A DNA stretch of 64,000 nucleotides from NCBI GenBank assembly GCA_002719955.1, contig PBFW01000024.1:1-64000 (forward strand), in the 5' to 3' direction. A program made the translations under genes and the position numbers. Of this stretch, positions 1 through 9,183 are shown piece after piece. This DNA is from Deltaproteobacteria bacterium (lineage in GTDB: Bacteria > Myxococcota_A > UBA9160 > UBA4427). Each line of letters opens with the position of its first letter. Positions within the stretch are counted from its first letter, which is position 1. The notes under the pieces are model-generated. The model saw only the letters and a list, made by a program, of their open reading frames with translations, made no database searches and was not told where the DNA came from.

Positions 1-344
<344 letters not shown>

Positions 345-514
345 AATTGGATTGGTCGATCGTCCGTTATCAAGCGGAATGAAGACGATGTAGACAAGGC
401 GCTCCAGCCTGGAAAGATATTCAGAGATCAAAGAAACGGATCAATCAATCGATTCGAGATCTCCGGAACGTGGATTTATTCACGGCTCGGCGGAGGTTCA
501 GGATCGGACGGTTT

Positions 515-631
<117 letters not shown>

Positions 632-642
632 TTTTCTTGAGG

Positions 643-690
643 CGGCGCCCGAAGACGAGCTTTCAGCTCGAACTTCGGGCGCCGTTTTCT
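643..690 (+). terminator. Rho-independent terminator of the rRNA operon
   Basis: A long inverted repeat, GGCGCCCGAAG paired with CTTCGGGCGCC and extended inward by a GAGCT/AGCTC pairing, is followed directly by TTTTCT. It sits 12 bases after the 5S gene. The stretch from 691 to 994 shows no gene or RNA that I can support. Confidence 0.9.
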
Positions 691-994
691 TTGCGCTCGT
701 GGCAAGCCCAAGAATCCGACACCAGCCGCTTCCTTGCCGCTTGATTTCCGGGGGGCTGGAGAATGCGGTCTGCTCGCAAGAGAATTCTGTGACTGGCGTC
801 ACGAGCGCTCGAGAGGTAAAGAGGGCCGTCCGCGGGGCTTCGGATTTTGCGAGATGCGCTGGATGGTTTTCCGGATGTCGCCTGGTGTTTTCAGCCTCGG
901 TCGCTCCTCATCGAGGCGACGCGGCGATCGGCAGCAGTGTCGTTCGAATCGCGGACTCAGGGCGGGTCCGAGTTGGCAATGACCCTGCGCCGAA

Positions 995-1414
995 TCACCA
1001 GTCGCCGACGTTTTCCATCGATGACCAGGGTTCCTGGGGCGCTAGGCCCGGCGCCTTCTGAATCAATTCGACCGAGATCTGGTCGGGCGATCGGACGAAG
1101 GCCATGTGGCCGTCTCGCGGCGGGCGATGGATCGTTACGCCGGCCTCCATCAGTCGCTCGCAGACCTCGTAGATATTTTCGACCTCGTAGGCCAGGTGAC
1201 CGAAATTTCGTCCACCTTCGTAGGGCTCTGGATCCCAGTTATGGGTCAGTTCGACTTGGGCAACTTCGTTTCCAGGGGCGGCCAGGAAGACGAGGGTGAA
1301 GCGACCCGCCTCGACATCGAATCGGTTCAACTCCTCGAGCCCGAGCTGTTTGCAGTAGAAGTCAAGGGACGCATCGAGGTCGGTGACGCGCACCATGGTG
1401 TGCAGATATCGCAT
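995..1414 (-). CDS. gloA: Lactoylglutathione lyase (glyoxalase I)
   Basis: A 139-residue VOC-fold protein closely resembling E. coli GloA, starting MRYLHTMVRVTDLDASLDFY. The expected metal ligands are present: His5, the Glu in QVELTHNW, the His in FGHLAYEV and the Glu in ISVELIQ. The family isomerises the hemithioacetal of methylglyoxal and glutathione in the cytoplasm, detoxifying methylglyoxal. Its length matches the family (135-140). It is monocistronic, divergent from the diadenylate cyclase and read towards the rRNA terminator. The C-terminal tail after the last ligand is about 20 residues, which is common. Confidence 0.92.
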   Translation of the reverse strand: MRYLHTMVRVTDLDASLDFYCKQLGLEELNRFDVEAGRFTLVFLAAPGNEVAQVELTHNWDPEPYEGGRNFGHLAYEVENIYEVCERLMEAGVTIHRPPRDGHMAFVRSPDQISVELIQKAPGLAPQEPWSSMENVGDW

Positions 1415-1651
1415 CTATTCAAATCTCCGGCGGTCGGTTGGGGTCCCCGGTGCAGGGCATGTTGGCCGGGGGCGCATCCGGAACTGTATTGCGAAATGTG
1501 CGTCAACCCAATCGCGAGCGCGCCGAATTCTCTGGCGCTGAAATCTGCAGGAAAGTGACGGGGCGGCTAGACGCTCGCCGCCCTCCGAGGAATGCGCTAA
1601 ACCCGAAATGCGAATGGATTTCGGGTCGAGGGTATTCGGCCCACTTAAGTA

Positions 1652-2881
1652 ATGCGCCCCCCCGCTCAGCGACCTGGTCGGCGAGTAGTGGAGGGTTACG
1701 CCTTGGATGCCTCGGGCGAGTTGATTCGGTCTTTCAGCGAGTTGCGCGGGGTCGATCTCCTCGACATCGCAATCGTTTCAGGTCTTTCTTGGGTCGGGAT
1801 CGCCTGGGTTCGGGAGGCCAGGGCGCGAGTCGCCCTCGCGGGCATCGTCGCGATCACGTTCATGTTCTGGACCGCCCAATGGCTGGATCTGCGGCTCACG
1901 ACGAGTCTGCTCCAGGGCTTCATGACGATCGCTGCACTCGTTCTGGTCGTCGTTTTTCAAGATGATCTGCGGCGCTTCTTCGAGGGAATCACGCTCTGGG
2001 TGATCCGAAATGTCACGCCTCGACCATCGGGTGATGTACTCGACGAACTCGGATCGCTGTGCTTTTCATTGGCGCATCACCGCGTTGGATCACTCTTCGT
2101 CTTCCCGGGTCGGGAATCCCTCGATCGGCTTCTGGACGGTGGGCAATATCTCGATGGGCGCGTGAGTGAGCCGCTCCTGCGCAGCCTCTTGGATCCCGGA
2201 ACACCGGGGCATGATGGTGCGATCGTCATTCGTGGCGGGCAGGTCGCTCGCTTCGGTGTCCATCTTCCGCTTTCGACCGAGTGGGCCGAGATCGGTGCCG
2301 GGGGCACTCGACATGCGGCCGCGCTCGGACTCGTCGAGAGAAGCGACGCCTTGTGCATCGTCGTGTCAGAAGAGCGCGGCGAAGTTTCCGTCGCGTGGCG
2401 GGGGAGATTGACCCAGGTGGAGGACCCGGTCGCGCTTCGCGCACTCGTCGAGAAATTCCTGATGCGAACCGCCAAACGTCGGCACGAGAACTGGATCGAA
2501 TCTCGCCTGTCGCTGGCGAGTCGTCATTGGCGGGAGGGCGTGCTGGCGACGACGTTGGCGACGGGGCTCTGGGTCTATACCGTGCCGGGTGCGACCCTCG
2601 ATCGAAGCTCGAAGGCGATCCCCGTCGTGATCGACAACGTGCCCAAGGGCTATCGTGTGTCCGCGATCGAGCCGGCTGCGGTCGATGTCGAATTCGAGGG
2701 AAGGCGACGCGATCTCAAGATGGCGCCGGTCGAGGAGTTTCACGTACGGGTCGACGGGGATCTCGTTGCCCAGGGGCGTCGAACCTTCTCGGTCGATGCC
2801 GATCAGGTCGAGCATCCGCCGGAGCTGCGCGTCGTCGGGATGGAGACGATCAAGGTTCGACTCTCCGTCGACACGCTCTAG
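1652..2881 (+). CDS. Membrane diadenylate cyclase with fused YbbR domain (CdaA-CdaR-like)
   Basis: The family condenses two ATP into the second messenger c-di-AMP. Three hydrophobic segments lie around residues 38-56, 60-78 and 86-102, followed by a DAC domain at about 125-270. That domain has the DGA motif at 188-190 (GHDGAIVIRGG), GTRH at 218-221 and the SEE segment near 239. A further membrane segment near 296-312 leads to a YbbR-like domain at 320-409, which in CdaA/CdaR systems is usually a separate regulator. The RHR motif reads Arg-His-Ala here, so activity is uncertain. The first about 20 residues lack homology. Downstream GTG and TTG codons in frame (for example near 1686) are alternative starts. 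Confidence 0.85.
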   Translation: MRPPAQRPGRRVVEGYALDASGELIRSFSELRGVDLLDIAIVSGLSWVGIAWVREARARVALAGIVAITFMFWTAQWLDLRLTTSLLQGFMTIAALVLVVVFQDDLRRFFEGITLWVIRNVTPRPSGDVLDELGSLCFSLAHHRVGSLFVFPGRESLDRLLDGGQYLDGRVSEPLLRSLLDPGTPGHDGAIVIRGGQVARFGVHLPLSTEWAEIGAGGTRHAAALGLVERSDALCIVVSEERGEVSVAWRGRLTQVEDPVALRALVEKFLMRTAKRRHENWIESRLSLASRHWREGVLATTLATGLWVYTVPGATLDRSSKAIPVVIDNVPKGYRVSAIEPAAVDVEFEGRRRDLKMAPVEEFHVRVDGDLVAQGRRTFSVDADQVEHPPELRVVGMETIKVRLSVDTL

Positions 2882-2896
2882 TCCGCTCTCTGCGAG

Positions 2897-5569
2897 TCAC
2901 TTGGCATCCTGGCCGATGGCGGGTGTAACGCCGGTGACGACCAGGAGCGCCGGCAGGAAGACCAGGTTGGCGATCACCGTCCAGAACATGCCGATCGTCA
3001 ACATGATGCCGAGTGTGTGCATTCCCTCGTGGCCGGAAAGAGCGAGCGTGCCGAATGAAAGGGTGGTCGTCATCGCGCTGTAGAAAACGGCACCGGCGGT
3101 CGCGCTCTCGACGAGGGAGCCTCCCGCATTCGCCGCATCGTGGCGTGCGCGATGGACCAGGTGAATGCCCGAGTCGACGCCGATTCCGAAGAGCAGCGGG
3201 AGGACAAGGACGTTGGCGAAATTGAAGCTCATGTCGAGCAGCGCCATCGAAGCGCAGGTGAGCACCGAGCCGAGCGTCAATGGCGCAAGCACGATTCCGA
3301 CATCTGCGGGGCGACGCCACAATACGAAGAGCAGGGTGGAGATCGCGATCGCTGCGCTCAGCAGCGCCTGCCGGAAGGAGCGCGCCGTCGCCTCGCCGAA
3401 CTCGACGAGATTGATGGCGATCCCCGCCGCCTTGGGCGCGATCTCGAGCACGCTCGTCACGAAGCGTTTGAGGGTGTCGAAATCCTGCAATTCCTCTTCG
3501 GGGTAGGCCTGGATGCGCAGCGTGCCATCGGGAGCGCGCAGGCGTCGGACGAGTTCCGGGGGAAGATCGCCGAGCGTGATCGCCGTGACGGAAAGCGAGC
3601 TGCGGAAGCGGGCGATTTCTTCGGGAAGACGATCGAGTAGGACGGCTCTGAACTCCGACAGGGTGCGGGCCGGATTTGGGTCTTCTTCGACTCGCTCGAG
3701 AAACGCGGACAGACGTTCCTCGAGGGCGTCGAGGCTAGTGACGAGGTCGCTGTCGTTCTCTGGGCGATCCGCGTTGCGGAGCACGTTTCGAAGTTCTCGC
3801 AGGGCCTGTTTCTGCTCGTCGACCCGATAGCTCGGGTTCGGGTCTCGTGCTCCCGGTGTGGCCTCCATCAGGAAGGAGAGGTCGTCGAGGATCTCGATCT
3901 TTTCATCCTGGTTGCCCGGGACATAGCTCGCCAATCGCACGGTTCGGCCGATCTCGGGTCGCGCCTCGAGCTTTCGGGCCACGTTGGCAGCGGTTTCCAG
4001 GTCGGGTGCCATCACGTTCACGTACCACGGCGAGGTGTTGCCGTCGGAAAGCAGGTCGCGAAAAGCCTGAACAGAGGGTGTGTCAGGATCACGCATCTCG
4101 ATGACGTGGGCGTCGAAACGAAGCTGAAGGAGAAGTGGGATCGATGCGATCGTCGCGGCGGCCGCGATCCCACAGATCGAACGCGGCGTTCGTGCCAGCC
4201 GGAGTGCGATCCCCTGATCGATGCGGGCGGGCGCCGGAACCACGAAGTCATCCGGGATCTGCAGCCAGCTGAGCATGAGTGCTGGGAAGAGCGTGAGTGT
4301 GAGAAAAAGAATGATGAACATGCCGGCGCCGGCAATGGCGCCGAGCTCAGCCACGCCGCGGTATTCCGTCGGCCAGAACACGAGGAAGCCGATAGCGGTC
4401 GTAAAACCGCAGAGTACGAGGGACGCACCGATCGAGTCGATCGCATTCTGAAGCGCCGCGCGATTTGGCAGGCCCTCGTCACGTCGCTCGGTGGCGAACG
4501 CCATGCCGAAGTGAATCGCGAAGTCGACGCCGAGGCCGATGAAGAGGATCGCGAACGCGATCGAGATCAGATTGACCTCGCCGATGCTTGCGGCCGCAAA
4601 AGCGCCGGTCCAGATGAGACCGACGAGCAGAGTGGCCAGGGAGGCGATCACGAGCCGCCAGGAACGGAAAGCGAAATAGAGAAGGACCGCGACGAGCGCG
4701 AAACAGAAAACCCCCGCACCGCCGATATCCCAGGCGAGGCCGAGCATCTCCTCATGGTTGAGCGCCGGATTGCCGGTCACGCGAATCCTCACACCGGGTT
4801 CTTCGTCCAGGCCCGCGGCGCTGGCCGCTGTGTTGATCGCGGCAATGCTGGAACCGGCGACGAGGATCTTCTCATAGTCGAGATGGGGATCGACGACGAT
4901 GACCCGCCGGGTGGGGATCTCGAGGTCCGAGCCCGCGAGGAGCATGGTCTCCCAGGAGATCCTGACGGGGGCTTCTTCGTAGACGCTGACGCTGGCCTCG
5001 CCTACCTGGTCGAGCAGGCTGGTCCACTGCGAAGGATCGAGTCTGGTTTCCCCTTCGGTGTCGAATCCGAGGCGCACGAGCTCAGCGAGCTGGATCAGAC
5101 TCGGATCGCTTTCGAGACTCGCGAGCAGCGGTTGGAGTGTCGAGAGTTGGTCGGCGAAGTCGTCGAGTTCATCCGGCGTTCGATAGAGCAGCGCATGCTC
5201 TTCGAAGAAGGTGCCGCCACCGGGCACATAGACGTCGCGAAAGGTTTCGCCCATCGATTTGAGTTCCGCGGCAAGGGCATCGGTCGCGTTCCGCGCGAGG
5301 GCGGGGGTCTCGCCATCGATGACGACGAGGATGGCTTCTTCGAGGTTGGGGAAGAGCGCGGCGAAGACCGCGTGGTTCTTGCGTGATTCGAGGCCCTTCG
5401 AGACCAGGCTCAGGTTGTCGGAGTTGATTCCCAGATTGAAGAAGGCGTAAACGAGGAGAATGAGGGTGAGCGCGATGCAGGTCGCGGCGATAGGGCTGGC
5501 GCGTTCGGCGATCACGCTGAGCCATTGCTGCAATCGTGGCGTCAGCATTTTCTGGAGCGGTTCGTTCAT
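2897..5569 (-). CDS. hpnN: RND/MMPL-family transporter, HpnN-like (hopanoid transport)
   Basis: An 890-residue inner-membrane protein made of two repeated halves. Each half has one N-terminal membrane helix (about residues 25-45 in the first), a large periplasmic domain, and a block of five helices. The first periplasmic domain carries the HpnN-type stretch VPGGGTFFEEHALLYRTPDE and the short INSDNLSLVSKGLESR near its start. HpnN proteins move hopanoids from the inner to the outer membrane. Repeat signatures such as GLGVDFAIHFG and GIGVDSGIHLVHRAR mark the two transmembrane cores. It converges with the diadenylate cyclase gene 15 bases away. No hopanoid biosynthesis gene is seen nearby, so assignment rests on sequence alone. 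Confidence 0.85.
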   Translation of the reverse strand: MNEPLQKMLTPRLQQWLSVIAERASPIAATCIALTLILLVYAFFNLGINSDNLSLVSKGLESRKNHAVFAALFPNLEEAILVVIDGETPALARNATDALAAELKSMGETFRDVYVPGGGTFFEEHALLYRTPDELDDFADQLSTLQPLLASLESDPSLIQLAELVRLGFDTEGETRLDPSQWTSLLDQVGEASVSVYEEAPVRISWETMLLAGSDLEIPTRRVIVVDPHLDYEKILVAGSSIAAINTAASAAGLDEEPGVRIRVTGNPALNHEEMLGLAWDIGGAGVFCFALVAVLLYFAFRSWRLVIASLATLLVGLIWTGAFAAASIGEVNLISIAFAILFIGLGVDFAIHFGMAFATERRDEGLPNRAALQNAIDSIGASLVLCGFTTAIGFLVFWPTEYRGVAELGAIAGAGMFIILFLTLTLFPALMLSWLQIPDDFVVPAPARIDQGIALRLARTPRSICGIAAAATIASIPLLLQLRFDAHVIEMRDPDTPSVQAFRDLLSDGNTSPWYVNVMAPDLETAANVARKLEARPEIGRTVRLASYVPGNQDEKIEILDDLSFLMEATPGARDPNPSYRVDEQKQALRELRNVLRNADRPENDSDLVTSLDALEERLSAFLERVEEDPNPARTLSEFRAVLLDRLPEEIARFRSSLSVTAITLGDLPPELVRRLRAPDGTLRIQAYPEEELQDFDTLKRFVTSVLEIAPKAAGIAINLVEFGEATARSFRQALLSAAIAISTLLFVLWRRPADVGIVLAPLTLGSVLTCASMALLDMSFNFANVLVLPLLFGIGVDSGIHLVHRARHDAANAGGSLVESATAGAVFYSAMTTTLSFGTLALSGHEGMHTLGIMLTIGMFWTVIANLVFLPALLVVTGVTPAIGQDAK

Positions 5570-5916
5570 GTCCTTCTATTCCGGGCCCGGCTCGCGGGCC
5601 CCATCTCCCAATTCGTTCGGCCGGACGTGGGCGATGGGCCTTGGGATTCTGCGTTCTTGGGGGGAGGCGCAACAATAGAGAAGGACGCCGTGGGTCGCGC
5701 GGCGCATCGATGTCGAGTGGGTCGCGGCGGGCGCGATTCGATCGGGCGGCCATCCCCGAGGCGGATGGGAAAGAGAATAGGGCTGTGCGGGGACGAAATG
5801 GCCGCCGGTCGGAGAGGCGAGTCGTCGGTTCCAGATGCCGAGCGCACGGAGGGAAGTGGCCAGCGAGGCGAGAGCGACGAGCGGCCGGACCCGGAGGGTC
5901 CCACCGATGCTGCGGG
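5570..5916. other. Intergenic stretch with no supported gene
   Basis: Upstream region of the HpnN-like gene. Open frames exist on both strands, but they are compositional shadows: arginine and proline rich, with no recognisable domain and no good ribosome binding site. I see no terminator or RNA here. The promoter of the transporter gene probably lies in this stretch but cannot be placed with confidence. Confidence 0.4.
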
Positions 5917-6018
5917 CTAGCGCCGAGTGCGCCGCCGCTCGCGCCCGTCCATTCCTCGCAGGGTCAGCCAGGTCAACCCGAGGAGGGCAAAGGCGATCGT
6001 GATACTGATCTCGTCCAA
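5917..6018 (-). CDS. Possible small membrane protein (33 residues)
   Basis: A TTG-started frame encodes a 33-residue peptide with one hydrophobic helix (ISITIAFALLGLTWLTL) followed by a strongly basic tail ending RERRRTRR. This is the topology of a single-span small protein with its tail in the cytoplasm. A GAGG lies about 9-12 bases upstream. It is in the same orientation as the HpnN-like gene and precedes it by about 350 bases. There is no homology that I recognise. It could be a chance frame, although the clean hydrophobic-basic pattern is unusual for noncoding GC-rich DNA. The stretch 6019-6268 beyond it holds no feature I can name. Confidence 0.25.
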   Translation of the reverse strand: MDEISITIAFALLGLTWLTLRGMDGRERRRTRR

Positions 6019-6268
6019 GAGAGCGACCTCGCTGCACTTTCAATCTCAATCGTTTCGGTGAGCGGAAGCCGGGCCGTCATCGGAACGTCAATGGGGACCC
6101 TATTTATCCGCCGAATGCGTCCTAGGTTCCGTGATCCCGATCACGCGATTCACGATTTCGCCTTGTTTTCGGTTCGGAAGATCGGGGATGGGTGATCTTG
6201 GGTCCTCTCCGTTCATCGAAAAGGTCCCCAGCCCAATCCGGATCGTGGGGGTCTCACATCGATCTAAT

Positions 6269-8197
6269 CTAGAGGCTTTCGCGGTAATCGCGGGCGAGCG
6301 CCATGAGATCCCTGTGGATGCGGCGCACGAAGGGGCGTTCGCCGGCCATCGCTTCCGAGGAGGAGATGGAGGCTCCCTCGCGCTGCTGGGAATCGGCGAA
6401 AGCTCGTACGAGCCCGAAGGTCTCTTCCGGTGCCAGACGCCGGAGGATTGTGGTGAGGCGTCGGGTGGCGTGGGTCAGACCATCGCCGGTCATGCGCGCA
6501 TAGGGGTTGCGGAGGACGGACCGTGTCGAGAGATCTTGGAGGACGGTCTCACGCGATCGTCCGCCCCGTGAAGCGACCGCGTCGACCAGCTGCAAGTAGT
6601 GGCGCTGATAGGTGAGGGCCAGCCGCTGGCGATAGGCGTTGAGTCGGCGATCCTTCTTGGAGGCGATGGCCGAGAGCGCGATCTCGTAGAAGTGATCGGC
6701 GGGCAGTCGCGGTGATCCCTGCGCGGCGGATACTCGCAAGCGCTCGGGCAGTTCTCGCAAGATGTCGCGCATGCAGTAGACCGCATTCCACGAGAGGCCA
6801 TCGGGAACCCGGCAGATCCCCCGCGAAGAGCGGCGGCGCTCGAGGCGCCTGTGGAGGGCCAGCAATTGCTCGAGGCAGGCCGGGTTCTTGTGAAGAATTG
6901 CGTCGACATCCTCTTCGTTGCAGCCGATCTGCCGAAGGAAGAGTCGGCGCCGATGCTGATCGAATTCGCGATCGAAGAGCGTGAGTACGTCGTCGTTCGC
7001 GAGCTGATCGAGTGCTGGGAGTTCACCTTCGAGTAGCAGGTCGCGGAGCTGGGCGAAGCGCTGGACGATCTGTCGCGCCTTGCGTTTCTGCTCTGGAATC
7101 GAAGTGGACACCCGGTCGGTGTCCTCGAAACGGTAGCTGTGATGGTAGAGCCCGAATTGACGGACGGAGCCGTAGTCGATGATGCTGCCGTCGGTCAGGA
7201 TATTGTCGCCATCCCAGTCCAGCCAGCAGAAGATGTATTCACTTTCGAAGGTCGCGGTCGCGCGGGCGAAATCCGTAGCGACGCGGCGAGCCAGGTATCG
7301 GATGCGATCACGTTCGCGGGCGATCTCGGGCCAGCGCCCATCGTCGATCTCGCGCTCCGCGTAATAGAGAACCAGACGGCGAAGATCTTCGTCCTCGCGT
7401 CGACGAAGGAGACCAAAGAAATGGGAGGGTCGAATCAAATTGGCGGCGACCCTCACATTGATCGCGAGGCCGCTTGGAAGTGAGAGCACGGCGAGTACGC
7501 GTTCGGTGTGGATTCCATTGCGAGCGAACGCCTCGCTCATCAGTGCCGCCCCGATCCCCTCATCGATATGGGCCGTTCCACAGCCGTAGTCCGTGCGCGC
7601 ATTGCCCGTCTGGAAGAACTCGCCCATCGCCGAGGTGGCTGGACAGAGTCGGGTGACCCCCGTTCCGCAGCTCGAGACGTCCCATTGACCACGTTGTCCC
7701 CGGAACAGGCCATTCCAGATGCTCCGACCGTCGCCGGAATTCACTCCCCGCTTGTCCGGATGCTGAAGTTGGAGGTACCGAGTGGCCATATAGGTATGCG
7801 GGCATCGATCGCGAGGCGATGGCGTGCGGCCATGAGCCTCGTCCCATTCGTTGACGATCACGAGGCTGAAGGTATCGAGGAGTGTCCGGCGAAGTGTTGG
7901 TGTGAGGTGGTCCGGGTGCCGTGCAGGGATCAAGCCGATCTGACGCGCGAGGTCGAAATTGAAAAAGGCGATTTCGCTGTCTCGCCGCCGTCGGGCGGCG
8001 TAGGGGACGACGGCACTCGGGACGCGATGGGCCAGCGGATGACGTCCGTCGATCGACTCGATCTTCGGATATCGCTGGGGGGCGAGGGCGGTGTCCGTGG
8101 ATCGTCGCCTGGATCTCTGCGTTGGGGAATCTCGAGCGGTCGGCTGCTTGGCCGATCGAGGTTGCTTTCGGGTCTTCTTGCGGGTTTCGGCAGTCAT
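6269..8197 (-). CDS. Divergent SelO/YdiU-like pseudokinase (putative protein AMPylator)
   Basis: This 642-residue protein resembles the SelO (UPF0061) family, whose members have a kinase fold with flipped ATP and transfer AMP to proteins. The basic N-terminal 45 residues are low complexity. Family-like landmarks are GDGR (155-158), CGTGVTRLCP (177-186), the segment ending IGAALMSEAFARNGI (215-229), RVAANLIRPSHF (249-260), DDGRWPEIA (285-293) and DGDNILTDGSIIDYG (329-343), which holds the metal-binding Asn and Asp. Compared with canonical SelO there is an insertion of about 20 residues after the glycine-rich segment, and the C-terminal 240 residues differ strongly. It stands alone, divergent from the FHA gene. 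Family membership is likely; the activity is inference. Confidence 0.7.
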   Translation of the reverse strand: MTAETRKKTRKQPRSAKQPTARDSPTQRSRRRSTDTALAPQRYPKIESIDGRHPLAHRVPSAVVPYAARRRRDSEIAFFNFDLARQIGLIPARHPDHLTPTLRRTLLDTFSLVIVNEWDEAHGRTPSPRDRCPHTYMATRYLQLQHPDKRGVNSGDGRSIWNGLFRGQRGQWDVSSCGTGVTRLCPATSAMGEFFQTGNARTDYGCGTAHIDEGIGAALMSEAFARNGIHTERVLAVLSLPSGLAINVRVAANLIRPSHFFGLLRRREDEDLRRLVLYYAEREIDDGRWPEIARERDRIRYLARRVATDFARATATFESEYIFCWLDWDGDNILTDGSIIDYGSVRQFGLYHHSYRFEDTDRVSTSIPEQKRKARQIVQRFAQLRDLLLEGELPALDQLANDDVLTLFDREFDQHRRRLFLRQIGCNEEDVDAILHKNPACLEQLLALHRRLERRRSSRGICRVPDGLSWNAVYCMRDILRELPERLRVSAAQGSPRLPADHFYEIALSAIASKKDRRLNAYRQRLALTYQRHYLQLVDAVASRGGRSRETVLQDLSTRSVLRNPYARMTGDGLTHATRRLTTILRRLAPEETFGLVRAFADSQQREGASISSSEAMAGERPFVRRIHRDLMALARDYRESL

Positions 8198-8442
8198 GAT
8201 TGCTGCCCTTTGAAATCGACCATCCCGGGAGGCTTCTTGAAGCAGAGCTTTTCGATGGCTGAATTCGACTCGCCCATGAATTAACGTTGGATGTCCGGGA
8301 AAGAGTGCGGTTTCGGCGGATTCGGCTCAGGGTTGCGGATGGCATTCGCATCGATCTCCAACGCTCTGGTGTGGGTGGCCGGACCCGCGGGAAAGCGCTT
8401 GGGTCATCCAATCTGAGCTGGGTCGGAGGAGGGGGCGAAAGG

Positions 8443-9027
8443 GTGTCGGAGGACGAACGCGATTCACCTCGTCGATCCCAGAGCGACGACCCGCTCGAAG
8501 GTCGGCCCCAGCCCACGGAGAGCAGGAAGGGGACGAATCCATCGGCCCCGCCGAGTTCATCGACGGATGGGATGTTGCTCGAGCGCATTGAACCTTCGCT
8601 CGGGCGGGGGGAGCGCCTGCGGCTCGATACGGCCCATGGGCCCATGCGTGTCGGGCGCGCAGAAGAGAACGATATTCGTCTCTATACGGATTCGGCTTCA
8701 CGAGAGCATGCGCTGATCGCGGGAAACGAATTGGGCGAGTGGGTGCTCATTCCGGCCGAGGGAAAGGGCGTTGAGATCGATGGTGAAGCGGTCACCGATC
8801 CGGTGACCCTCGAGGCCGGATTGAATCTCGTGATGGGCCGCGACCATCTTCGCTGTGTGACGGAGCCATTGGATCGGTCGCAGAGGGCCGCCCCCGCGAC
8901 CGCATTGCGGGACGAGTCGCTGAGCGGAGTGGCGCGAGTCGGTGGGTTCGCTTGGAGTTGGTGGCTGATCGGGTGCGTGGCCCTCGTTAGTCTCGGTTTG
9001 ATCGCTTTCGCCTGGTTCGGCAGGTGA
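8443..9027 (+). CDS. FHA-domain protein with C-terminal membrane anchor
   Basis: The chosen GTG start at 8443 has a strong purine-rich ribosome binding site (GGAGGAGGGGG) ending about 8 bases upstream; a longer TTG-started frame from 8287 lacks one. The 194-residue product has a polar low-complexity N-terminus and an FHA domain at about residues 58-140. The phosphothreonine-binding signature VGRAEENDIRLY...SASREH is intact (Gly-Arg, Ser-Arg and His). A single hydrophobic helix near the C-terminus (WWLIGCVALVSLGLIAFAW) suggests the FHA domain faces the cytoplasm. It converges with a Ser/Thr kinase gene 157 bases away, a plausible source of its phosphothreonine ligand. Confidence 0.85.
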   Translation: MSEDERDSPRRSQSDDPLEGRPQPTESRKGTNPSAPPSSSTDGMLLERIEPSLGRGERLRLDTAHGPMRVGRAEENDIRLYTDSASREHALIAGNELGEWVLIPAEGKGVEIDGEAVTDPVTLEAGLNLVMGRDHLRCVTEPLDRSQRAAPATALRDESLSGVARVGGFAWSWWLIGCVALVSLGLIAFAWFGR

Positions 9028-9183
9028 TCGCCTCGGGTCGCCGAGAACGGATCTCTCAGAGACTCGAGGTCGCTGGCATCGTTCGACGAGGGAAACCAAT
9101 CGGATGAGTAGGCGTACCGGGTTCGCACCGATGCGCTGAACCTCTGTTCGGGGTTGCTTCGGAAGGGGTCGTTCCGGAAGGGG

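Noticed and set aside
345..514. tRNA in the spacer between 23S and 5S
   Set aside because: No cloverleaf or T-arm pattern could be found in these 170 bases.
1106..1558. Plus-strand frame of 150 codons over the glyoxalase gene
   Set aside because: It is antisense to gloA, whose metal-binding residues are all present.
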